Below, one piece after another: positions 1 through 5,460 of a DNA stretch of 7,635 nucleotides (positions are counted from its first letter, which is position 1; each line of letters begins with the position of its first letter). Below the pieces are notes generated by a model that searched no databases, had not been told where the DNA came from, and was given only the letters and a program-made list of their open reading frames with translations. Source of the DNA: Pseudomonadota bacterium (GTDB taxonomy: Bacteria > Pseudomonadota > Gammaproteobacteria > Burkholderiales > Methylophilaceae). Made by a program: the position numbers and the translations under genes. The stretch lies in contig JAKPIR010000350.1 in NCBI GenBank assembly GCA_029549705.1, positions 1 to 7,635 on the forward strand, in the 5' to 3' direction.

Positions 1-903
1 AGGCAACACTTGCTCAGGCGAAGTACCCCAAGTCACTTGTGGTGCAATATCCTCGCCTTTAAACTCAATCACAGCATCAAATACTGCATCCGCATCAGTT
101 TTCAAGGTGTTCCAATAGGCAACAGCTTTATCCCATTGGTCGGCCTTAGGCGCATATTGACGGCCTTTGAGGTATGCTGCTGTTTTTTCATCTGGCGCGA
201 TAATGCCTGCACGCGCGCCCGCTTCAATGGCCATATTACAGATGGTCATGCGGCCTTCTATGCTTAAAGCACGAATCACTTCACCGCCAAATTCAATGGC
301 ATAACCCGTACCGCCTGCAGTGCCTATGCGGCCAATCACGGCCAATGCAACGTCTTTTGCTGTTACGCCTTTTCCAAGCACGCCATCCACTTTAACTAAC
401 ATGCGTTTTGATTTTTTTGCAATCAAGGTTTGCGTCGCCATGACGTGCTCAACCTCAGAAGTACCAATACCATGCGCCAATGCACCAAAGGCGCCGTGTG
501 TTGAAGTATGGCTATCGCCACACACCACCGTCATGCCAGGTAGCGTTGTACCGTTTTCAGGCCCGATTACATGGATAATGCCTTGATTCGCGTGCTTGAA
601 CGGAAAGTACACAAGCGCGCCCGTTTCTTTAATGTTGCTATCAAGCGTTTCCACTTGCAAACGAGAAATTGGGTCTTCAATCCCTTTTGCCCAATCTTTG
701 GTAGGCGTATTATGGTCGGGGTTGGCTACAAGCGTGTCTGCGCGCCACGGCTTACGCCCAGCCAAACGCAAGCCTTCAAATGCTTGCGGGCTGGTCACTT
801 CATGCACCAAGTGCCTATCAATATAAATCAAACAAGTGCCGTCTGCATCTTCATGCACCACGTGCGAATCCCATAATTTATCGTAAAGCGTTTTTCCCGC
901 CAT
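1..903 (-). CDS. leuC: 3-isopropylmalate dehydratase large subunit (partial, C-terminus beyond left edge)
   Basis: LeuC is the large, aconitase-family subunit that works with LeuD to isomerise 2-isopropylmalate to 3-isopropylmalate in cytoplasmic leucine synthesis. LeuCD enzymes also isomerise citramalate in the citramalate route to isoleucine. The window holds the first 301 codons of a protein that is usually about 465-470 residues. Visible family motifs are IDRH at residues 28-31, a GPENG...PGMTVVCGDSHTSTHGAFGAL block around 114-142, GIGTSEVEHV at 145-154, EGRMTICNMAIE at 216-227 and PQVTWGTSPEQV near the cut. The cysteines that bind the 4Fe-4S cluster lie in the missing C-terminal part, so they cannot be checked. 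The ATG at 903 is preceded by AAGGAG about 6 nt upstream, and the start MAGKTLYDKLW fits the family. The gene diverges from the regulator at 1020. The reading frame is unbroken and the family call is near certain. Confidence 0.97.
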   Translation of the reverse strand, partial: MAGKTLYDKLWDSHVVHEDADGTCLIYIDRHLVHEVTSPQAFEGLRLAGRKPWRADTLVANPDHNTPTKDWAKGIEDPISRLQVETLDSNIKETGALVYFPFKHANQGIIHVIGPENGTTLPGMTVVCGDSHTSTHGAFGALAHGIGTSEVEHVMATQTLIAKKSKRMLVKVDGVLGKGVTAKDVALAVIGRIGTAGGTGYAIEFGGEVIRALSIEGRMTICNMAIEAGARAGIIAPDEKTAAYLKGRQYAPKADQWDKAVAYWNTLKTDADAVFDAVIEFKGEDIAPQVTWGTSPEQVLP

Positions 904-943
904 GTTTAACTCCTTAAAAAGGTGATTTTTTAAAACTTGCAGC

Positions 944-972
944 ATTTTAAATCATCGCCAATACCTGTACAA
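944..972 (-). promoter_or_regulatory. candidate sigma70 promoter for leuC
   Basis: Read on the minus strand there is TTGTAC (-35, 3 of 6 consensus positions), a 17-nt spacer and TAAAAT (-10, 5 of 6). The expected transcript start would be near 937, giving a leader of roughly 35 nt that ends in the AAGGAG ribosome site of leuC. I found no leucine-rich leader peptide or attenuator hairpin in this short leader. The -35 is weak, so this is a prediction only. Confidence 0.4.
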
Positions 973-979
973 GAATATC

Positions 980-998
980 GTTTATACTAGTATTAAAC
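980..998. promoter_or_regulatory. 19-bp dyad, candidate operator in the leuC/regulator divergent region
   Basis: The stretch contains the perfect 10-bp palindrome ATACTAGTAT (984-993). GTTTA (980-984) and TAAAC (994-998) also form an inverted repeat with a 9-bp gap, so two offset dyads are nested. It lies 22 bp ahead of the regulator ATG and just upstream of the candidate leuC -35. It also contains TATACT (983-988), a 5-of-6 match to a plus-strand -10, although no convincing -35 lies at the right distance. A self-regulating HTH protein would typically bind such a site. Binding by the product of the adjacent gene is inference. Confidence 0.45.
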
Positions 999-1019
999 AT
1001 AACAGGATAGCTTAATTCA

Positions 1020-1805
1020 ATGGACACAAGACGCAAAGAACTTGCTGAATTTTTGACTGCCCTACGCCAACGCGGCACGCCTGAAGCATTTGGCTTTCCC
1101 TCGGGTGCGCGCAGACGCACACTAGGCTTGCGCCGCGAAGAAGTCGCGCAATTAGCTAATATCAGTGCCACTTGGTACACATGGATAGAACAAGGCCGCG
1201 AGGTCAATGTATCAGCTGAGGCACTAGATAGATTAGCGCTTGCACTTAAATTATCAAAATCAGAACGCACCTATTTGTTTGACATGGCCGATAGGCGCGA
1301 CCCACAAGCGCATCATTTAGAGGCCGACACCGCACCCGAAACACTCATCAATATGCTCAATAGCATTCAAATCCCCGCCTATATTTTAGGGCGCACGTGG
1401 GATGTATTGGCTTGGAACGAATCCGCCAGTGAATTATTTACAGGTTGGTTAGATATTGCTGCTAACGATGTACGCCCTAATCTACTCCGCTTTGTATTTC
1501 AGCACCCAAGCGCAAAACTATTTGTAGTAGATTGGGAACTGCGCGCCAGACGTTTAGTGGCAGAATTTAGAGCCGATTGCCGCAGCCGCCTAGAAGAACC
1601 CGCCATGCAAAAACTGGTGGGCGAACTCACGCAAGCCAGCCCAGATTTTGACCGCTTTTGGAAACAACACGATGTGCTGGAAAGACAAGGTGGGCAACGC
1701 CAATTTAATCATCCAACACAAGGCTTGATTAGTTATAGCCAAGTCACCTTAAGGCCTGTGGAGCAAGAGCAATTGAAATTAGTGTTGTTGCAACCTGCTG
1801 TTTAG
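1020..1805 (+). CDS. XRE-family transcriptional regulator with MmyB-like ligand-binding domain
   Basis: The 261-residue protein has a helix-turn-helix N-terminus (about residues 33-90). It carries the signature of the MmyB-like subgroup: LGLRREEVAQLANIS (35-49), TWYTWIEQGR (51-60), then SAEALDRLALAL and SERTYLFDMA (81-90). Residues about 105-255 form the ligand-binding part, with PAYILGRTWDVLAWN (119-133), LLRFVFQHP (155-163) and VDWELRARRLVAEFR (170-184). The family is known for small-hydrophobic-ligand (fatty-acid) binding in one structure; the ligand here is unknown. The ATG at 1020 has AGGA at 1004-1007, a rather long 12-nt spacing. It is the only plus-strand gene, diverging from leuC and converging on cimA. 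These regulators often control a neighbour such as an oxidoreductase, but none is present, so the target could be leuC, cimA, itself or a remote gene. The family call is firm and the role is unknown. Confidence 0.9.
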   Translation: MDTRRKELAEFLTALRQRGTPEAFGFPSGARRRTLGLRREEVAQLANISATWYTWIEQGREVNVSAEALDRLALALKLSKSERTYLFDMADRRDPQAHHLEADTAPETLINMLNSIQIPAYILGRTWDVLAWNESASELFTGWLDIAANDVRPNLLRFVFQHPSAKLFVVDWELRARRLVAEFRADCRSRLEEPAMQKLVGELTQASPDFDRFWKQHDVLERQGGQRQFNHPTQGLISYSQVTLRPVEQEQLKLVLLQPAV

Positions 1806-1810
1806 CCAGC

Positions 1811-1843
1811 GCAGGGTGTGCAAAACGGTTTTTCTTGCACACC
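1811..1843 (+). repeat. REP-like hairpin, left member of an inverted pair; possible terminator of the regulator gene
   Basis: Starting 5 nt after the regulator stop codon, GCAG is followed by GGTGTGCAA (1815-1823), an 11-nt loop and TTGCACACC (1835-1843), a perfect 9-bp stem. A T-rich but interrupted stretch (ATTTAATTTTATC) follows, so it could act as an intrinsic terminator for the plus-strand gene. The same sequence recurs inverted at 1867-1900, which points to a mobile REP-type palindrome rather than only a terminator. Confidence 0.6.
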
Positions 1844-1866
1844 ATTTAATTTTATCAATTGAATAC

Positions 1867-1900
1867 GGTGTGCAAATAAAAATTCATTTGCACGCCCTAC
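1867..1900 (-). repeat. REP-like hairpin, right member of the inverted pair, downstream of cimA
   Basis: On the minus strand this reads GTAG, then GGCGTGCAAAT, an 8-nt loop and ATTTGCACACC. The stem is 11 bp with one G-T wobble. It aligns with the plus-strand copy at 1811-1843 over nearly its whole length (GYAGGGYGTGCAAA ... TTTTT ... TTGCACACC). GTAG before the stem is the 5' tetranucleotide typical of REP elements mobilised by RAYT (TnpA-REP) proteins. The two copies face each other across 23 bp (1844-1866), the layout of a BIME. It lies just past the cimA stop and may also limit convergent read-through. Confidence 0.6.
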
Positions 1901-1914
1901 TAAACCTAACAAAA

Positions 1915-3486
1915 TCACACAAAATCCCGCATCAACTTATACTCAATCGCATCAATCAACGCGCGCCATGAGGCGTCTACCACGTCGGTTGAAACACCTG
2001 TGGTTGTCCAGCTTTCATTGTGGTCGGCTGATTCAATCAGCACGCGCACTTTGGCGGCGGTGGCTTGGTCTGAGTTGAGTACGCGTACTTTGTAATCGGT
2101 CAAACGTACGGTTTTAATGGCAGGATAAAAGCGTTCTAGCGCACGGCGCATGGCTTTATCCAATGCGTTCACAGGGCCATCGCCTTCGGCTGTCGTGGTT
2201 TCTACTTGCCCATTGACCAGCAGTTTAATGCTGGCTGATGAATTGACGCCGTTGACGGCTGGCTCGTGAATGTTGACTTGATATTCTTTAAATTCAAAAC
2301 TTGGTCTAAGCTTATCTAGCTCGCGCAACACCAGCAATTGCACCGAAGCTTCTGCGCTTTCAAATTGGTAACCATCGTGTTCTAAGGCTTTAATGTGCGC
2401 CAAAATGCGTTGGGTGTCTGGTGAGTCTTTATCCAGCGTGGCGTCAATCTCGCGTAATTTTGAGAGCAAAGCGCCCCGCCCCGCGACTTCACTCACCAAT
2501 ATATGGCGGCTATTACCGACTATTTCAGGGTTGATATGCTCGTATGAAATCGGGTTTTTGTTGACCGCATCAATGTGCATGCCGCCTTTGTGCGAAAACG
2601 CATCGTTGCCCACATACGGTGCTTTGTCGTTAAACGGCATATTGGCAACTTCATTCACAAAACGTGCCACATGCGTGAGGGTGCTGATGTTTTCTGGCGG
2701 AATGCAATTGAAGCCGAGTTTTAACTGCAAATTAGGGATGATGGAACATAAATTAGCATTGCCGCAACGCTCGCCAATGCCGTTGATGGTGCCTTGCACC
2801 TGCGTAGCACCTGCTTGCACGGCGGCAACTGAATTGGCGACTGCCATTTCGCAATCATTGTGGCAATGAATGCCCACTTGCACTTTACTAAATTGGGCGA
2901 CGACTTTTTGCGTGATTTCAAACACTTCGTTGGGGAAAGTACCGCCATTGGTATCGCAAAGCACTAATGAATCCGCGCCGGCATCCGCTGCTGCCTGTAA
3001 GGTTGCAAGCGCGTATTCGGCATTGGCTTTATAGCCATCGAAAAAATGCTCGGCATCAAACACCACTTCTTTGCCCAGCGCTTTTAGGTAAGCAATGGTG
3101 TCGCCTATCATGGCGAGGTTTTCTTGCAAGGTAGTGCGCAGAATATCGGTGACTTGGTAATCCCAACTTTTGCCAAAAATCGCCACAGCTTGTGTACTGG
3201 CACTTAATAAAGATCGCAGGTTGTTATCATCTGCCGCTTTGATACCAATGCGGCGCGTGCTGCCAAAGGCAATAATTTTGGCGTGTTTTAAATTAAGTGC
3301 AGAAACGCGCTTAAAAAATTCTAAATCTTTAGGGTTAGAGCCTGGGTTGCCTGCTTCAATGTAGCCAATCCCTAGCGCATCAAGTTGCACAACAATTTTA
3401 AGTTTATCTTCAACCGTAAATGAAACGCCTTGCGCTTGTGCGCCATCGCGCAGGGTGGAATCGTAAGCCGTGACATGAGTCTGCAT
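1915..3486 (-). CDS. cimA: (R)-citramalate synthase
   Basis: CimA condenses pyruvate with acetyl-CoA to (R)-citramalate, the first step of the threonine-independent route to 2-oxobutanoate and isoleucine. The 523-residue protein has an HMGL/LeuA-type TIM barrel (about 4-275) with YDSTLRDGAQAQG at 8-20 (catalytic R13, metal ligand D14), Glu146 in FDAEHFFDGYK, HCHND at 207-211 (metal-binding histidines), GIGERCGNANL at 237-247 and HKGGMH at 299-304. The C-terminal LeuA-type regulatory domain (about 385-515) is where isoleucine feedback is expected in the family. The opening DSTLRDGAQAQGVSFTVEDKL and the overall length fit the long citramalate synthases rather than LeuA. The ATG at 3486 is supported by family alignment, but the upstream bases are A/T-rich with no Shine-Dalgarno match. 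It converges with the regulator gene. The reading frame is intact. A 2-isopropylmalate or homocitrate synthase activity is less likely. Confidence 0.93.
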   Translation of the reverse strand: MQTHVTAYDSTLRDGAQAQGVSFTVEDKLKIVVQLDALGIGYIEAGNPGSNPKDLEFFKRVSALNLKHAKIIAFGSTRRIGIKAADDNNLRSLLSASTQAVAIFGKSWDYQVTDILRTTLQENLAMIGDTIAYLKALGKEVVFDAEHFFDGYKANAEYALATLQAAADAGADSLVLCDTNGGTFPNEVFEITQKVVAQFSKVQVGIHCHNDCEMAVANSVAAVQAGATQVQGTINGIGERCGNANLCSIIPNLQLKLGFNCIPPENISTLTHVARFVNEVANMPFNDKAPYVGNDAFSHKGGMHIDAVNKNPISYEHINPEIVGNSRHILVSEVAGRGALLSKLREIDATLDKDSPDTQRILAHIKALEHDGYQFESAEASVQLLVLRELDKLRPSFEFKEYQVNIHEPAVNGVNSSASIKLLVNGQVETTTAEGDGPVNALDKAMRRALERFYPAIKTVRLTDYKVRVLNSDQATAAKVRVLIESADHNESWTTTGVSTDVVDASWRALIDAIEYKLMRDFV

Positions 3487-3556
3487 TATTTATTTTTAAT
3501 TTTCTTAAGATTGAGAGACTTTTGCACGAAACAAGAAACGTACAATCTTCCTAACA

Positions 3557-3808
3557 CCGTCATTCCCGCGTAGTCTGGAATCCAGCCCAACAACAAGCGT
3601 CTGTGATTATATTGAGTGCAACGCCGATGAAATTTAAAATATAAGTAATTGATTGAAAACATATAAAATAAAATTTTCCAATTATTTGTTTTATTAAAAC
3701 AGTTGTTAGTATGTCACTTGCCTAGATTCCAGCCTATCACGTGTGAATAATGCGCTTTAGCGCATACATTCCACGGGGATGACCTTTACGGTTACGCTGG
3801 AATGACGG
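3557..3808. repeat. 252-bp MITE/REP-like element with 16-bp terminal inverted repeats
   Basis: This fills most of the 385-bp gap between yajQ and cimA. The left end CCGTCATTCCCGCGTA (3557-3572) and right end TACGCTGGAATGACGG (3793-3808) are inverted repeats matching at 15 of 16 positions. Inside the left end is CTGGAATCCAG (3575-3585), itself a palindrome around one base. A related GATTCCAGCC (3725-3734) repeats GAATCCAGCC (3578-3587) in the same orientation. The core (about 3600-3720) is strongly AT-rich and contains no open frame of useful length. No clear target-site duplication flanks the ends. The GTCATTCC...GGAATGAC layout is a form seen widely in intergenic repeats of beta- and gammaproteobacteria. 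It contains no recombinase, so any mobility would be in trans. Confidence 0.6.
3750..3765. repeat. 6-bp perfect hairpin inside the intergenic element
   Basis: ATGCGC (3750-3755) and GCGCAT (3760-3765) are exact inverted repeats around a TTTA loop. It lies about 107 bp past the yajQ stop and has no T-tract on either side, so it is better read as part of the secondary structure of the 3557-3808 element than as an intrinsic terminator. Confidence 0.5.
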
Positions 3809-3871
3809 ACTTTGAAATTTTCATCGTAAATTAAACCAATTTCGTTTCATGCAAAGCTATCATGGAGTTGG

Positions 3872-4366
3872 TTAATCTCTAAAATTACCAAACTGTAGCG
3901 GAAAATCCGTTACACTCTTTTTGCAAAAAGCAATCGCCTCTTGCAGCACGTCGCGCTTTGCGCCGTTGACGCGTACGGTATCACCCTGAATGCTGGCCTG
4001 CACTTTCAACCCGGAATCTTTCAGCAATTTAACCAGTTTTTTTGCCAATTCCGTATCAATGCCGGCTTTGATTTTCAGTTCCTGTTTCACCTTATTACCG
4101 CCCACCTTTTGTATATCTTGATGGTCCAGCCGCTTCGATGAGTCAGGCTCTTTCTTTTCCATCGCCGGTAATAAAATATCTTTAATTTGATCGAGCTGAA
4201 AATCGTTATCGCCCAATAAAGTAATCAGATTGTCTTTTTCATTTAACTCAATTTTTGCTGCAGTGCCTTTAAAATCATAGCGATTGGTGATTTGCTTGCC
4301 GGCAGTATCCACAGCATTTTTTAACGCGACCATATCGACTTCAGAACTAATATCAAATGAAGGCAT
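3872..4366 (-). CDS. yajQ: YajQ family nucleotide-binding protein (formerly UPF0234)
   Basis: The 164-residue product has the usual family length and signatures throughout: MPSFDISSEVD at the N-terminus, NRYDFKGT at 28-35, a central block LGDNDFQLDQIKDIL (51-65), GGNKVKQELKIKAGID (89-104), and near the C-terminus GDTVRVNGAKRDVLQ (128-142) and DFPLQFGNFRD. The fold is two ferredoxin-like domains. Xanthomonas members bind cyclic di-GMP and modulate a transcription factor, and others bind GTP/ATP or RNA. The role in this organism cannot be told from sequence. The ATG at 4366 has AAGGA about 6 nt upstream. It lies downstream of ppnP on the same strand, but 106 bp with a hairpin separate them, so it is probably transcribed alone. 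No hairpin terminator is obvious directly after the stop; the repeat element begins about 60 bp further on. Confidence 0.96.
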   Translation of the reverse strand: MPSFDISSEVDMVALKNAVDTAGKQITNRYDFKGTAAKIELNEKDNLITLLGDNDFQLDQIKDILLPAMEKKEPDSSKRLDHQDIQKVGGNKVKQELKIKAGIDTELAKKLVKLLKDSGLKVQASIQGDTVRVNGAKRDVLQEAIAFCKKSVTDFPLQFGNFRD

Positions 4367-4401
4367 AAAAATCCTTTTAAACTAAGTGAAAAATGTCCGA
4401 G

Positions 4402-4447
4402 AAAAATTTTTGCCTCTGAAAGCCTTTATTTACAAGGCTTCCAGAGC
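4402..4447 (-). terminator. hairpin between ppnP and yajQ, probable ppnP terminator
   Basis: CTCTG-A-AAGCC (4414-4424) and GGCTT-C-CAGAG (4436-4446) form an 11-bp stem with one mismatch and an 11-nt loop. Read in the ppnP direction (minus), the stem is followed closely by five A and five T residues (4402-4411), a T-tract that is offset rather than abutting. It begins 26 bp after the ppnP stop and lies ahead of the yajQ ribosome site. It may act as a terminator or as an mRNA end-protecting structure. Confidence 0.5.
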
Positions 4448-4472
4448 ATCGAAAAAGGTTGGCTGTGTTTAA

Positions 4473-4784
4473 TTACTCAAAATGGCAAACGTAATCCAAT
4501 GTTTCTGTGACTTCAATATCGAATGAAGAATTGCCAGGCACAGTAAATTTCTCACCCGCGCCATATTCTTTCCAGGTGCTTTCGCCGTTGAGGCGCACCT
4601 TACAGTGTCCGCTGTTAATTTCCATTAATTCAGGCGCCGCGGTATTAAAAGTGAGTGTGCTTGGAAAAATGACGCCGATAGTGCTACGCGTGCCATTTGG
4701 CAACATCACCGTGTGGCTCACACACTTGCCATCGAAATAAATATTGGCTTTCTTTTTTACACTGACGTTGTCGAATTGTGCCAT
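4473..4784 (-). CDS. ppnP: pyrimidine/purine nucleoside phosphorylase (cupin, DUF1255/YaiE family)
   Basis: PpnP enzymes split several pyrimidine and purine nucleosides with phosphate into the free base and ribose 1-phosphate in the cytoplasm. The 103-residue protein is a single small cupin. Signatures are FDNVSVKKKANIYFDGK (4-20), CVSHTV, TIGVIFPSTLTFNTAAPE (35-52), MEINSGHCKVRL (54-65) and EYGAGEKFTVPGNSSFDIEV (73-92), ending ETLDYVCHFE. All these blocks fit the E. coli YaiE fold. I place the start at the ATG at 4784 (MAQFDNV), which matches the family N-terminus. A TTG at 4799 would add five residues (MKACA) without a better ribosome site. No strong Shine-Dalgarno precedes 4784. A candidate promoter lies at 4816-4844. 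It is a stand-alone gene between the rhamnose cluster and yajQ. Confidence 0.93.
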   Translation of the reverse strand: MAQFDNVSVKKKANIYFDGKCVSHTVMLPNGTRSTIGVIFPSTLTFNTAAPELMEINSGHCKVRLNGESTWKEYGAGEKFTVPGNSSFDIEVTETLDYVCHFE

Positions 4785-4815
4785 GGCGCATGCTTTCAAA
4801 AGTAATCAAAACGCC

Positions 4816-4844
4816 ATTATCGCAGAAAAGCACCGCCTATCCAA
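4816..4844 (-). promoter_or_regulatory. candidate promoter of ppnP overlapping the rfbC terminator
   Basis: On the minus strand TTGGAT, a 17-nt spacer and GATAAT (5 of 6 -10 positions) lie 32-60 nt ahead of the ppnP ATG. The -35 (4839-4844) falls in the loop of the 4828-4854 hairpin, so the terminator of the upstream operon and this promoter would share DNA. The -35 is only 3 of 6, so support is moderate. Confidence 0.35.
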
Positions 4845-4854
4845 GACGGTGCTT
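4824..4854 (-). terminator. rho-independent-type terminator of the rfbDAC cluster
   Basis: AAGCACCG (4828-4835) and CGGTGCTT (4847-4854) are a perfect 8-bp inverted repeat around an 11-nt loop. In the rfbC direction the stem ends in TT and runs into TTCTGCG, a short T-tract. It starts 61 bp after the rfbC stop. The bases between, 4855-4914, hold nothing else I can recognise. Confidence 0.6.
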
Positions 4855-4914
4855 GCGGTTAACACTCAAACCTAATGTAAGGTAACGCGTTTAATTAAGG
4901 TGTTGCGAGAGAAA

Positions 4915-5460
4915 TTAGGCAAACACTTCGGCATCTGCCAATAATTTTGCTTGCTGGTCTTTGGCAGAAAGGATGGGCATAGCACTGCTTGGCCATTGAA
5001 TTCCAATTTCCGGGTCGTTCCAAATGATGCTACGCTCAAATGCTGGTGCGTAATAATCTGTTGTTTTATATAAAAAATCAGCTGATTCAGTGAGGACCAA
5101 AAAGCCATGCGCGAACCCTTCAGGCACCCACATCATGCGTTTATTATCCGCCGACAGTTCACAGGTCACGTGTTGCCCAAAGGTCGGAGAGCTTTTGCGA
5201 ATATCCACCGCCACATCCAACACCGCACCCTGCACCACGCGCACCAGCTTGCCTTGCGGATTCTGGATTTGGTAATGCAAGCCACGCAATACGTTTTTAG
5301 CTGATCGGCTGTGATTATCTTGGCAAAAATAGACTTCACGACCAATGAGCTCGGTAAATTGATTTCGGTTAAAACTTTCAAAGAAGAAACCGCGTTCGTC
5401 ACCAAATACTTTGGGCTCAATAATCAATACATCAGGAATCGAGGTGGCAATTGCTTTCAA
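4915..5460 (-). CDS. rfbC: dTDP-4-dehydrorhamnose 3,5-epimerase (TTG start)
   Basis: RfbC/RmlC epimerises C3 and C5 of dTDP-4-keto-6-deoxyglucose, the third step to dTDP-L-rhamnose. The 181-residue cupin has the expected length. Visible motifs are VFGDERGFFFESFN (18-31), CQDNHSRSAKNVLRGLHYQ (46-64) with the catalytic His62, VRVVQGAVLDVAVDIRKSSPTFG (in 73-95), WVPEGFAHGFLV (111-122), the catalytic Tyr131 in FLYKTTDYY, and Asp168 in LSAKDQQA, which pairs with the histidine in the family. The start is TTG at 5460, whose TTGA overlaps the rfbA stop TGA (5459-5457). No in-frame ATG occurs before residue 109, and translation from TTG gives MKAIATSIPDVLIIEPKVFG, the normal family N-terminus. GGGGTG five nt upstream can serve as ribosome site. 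It is the last gene of the cluster, followed by a hairpin terminator. Confidence 0.96.
   Translation of the reverse strand: MKAIATSIPDVLIIEPKVFGDERGFFFESFNRNQFTELIGREVYFCQDNHSRSAKNVLRGLHYQIQNPQGKLVRVVQGAVLDVAVDIRKSSPTFGQHVTCELSADNKRMMWVPEGFAHGFLVLTESADFLYKTTDYYAPAFERSIIWNDPEIGIQWPSSAMPILSAKDQQAKLLADAEVFA

Noticed and set aside
10..876. Several plus-strand open frames of 76-101 codons
   Set aside because: They lie entirely opposite leuC, whose minus frame is unbroken and matches a known family throughout; the plus-strand translations show no recognisable domain.
904..1019. Leucine attenuator or riboswitch ahead of leuC
   Set aside because: The leader is short, has no leucine-rich small frame and no terminator hairpin with a T-tract.
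947..1270. Minus-strand 107-codon frame across the leuC/regulator gap
   Set aside because: It overlaps the start of the well-supported regulator in antisense, has no ribosome site and resembles no family.
2393..2869. Plus-strand 158-codon frame
   Set aside because: It is antisense to the conserved barrel and linker of cimA; its length is explained by codon bias of the real gene.
3750..3765. Intrinsic terminator for yajQ
   Set aside because: The stem has no adjoining T-tract in the yajQ direction and lies over 100 bp from the stop codon.
3487..3871. Small protein gene, CRISPR array or structured RNA in the long gap
   Set aside because: There is no regular spacing of direct repeats, no open frame with a ribosome site, and the structure is fully described by two inverted ends and an AT-rich core.
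4785..4799. TTG at 4799 as start of ppnP
   Set aside because: It would add MKACA, which does not fit the family N-terminus, and has no better ribosome site than the ATG at 4784.
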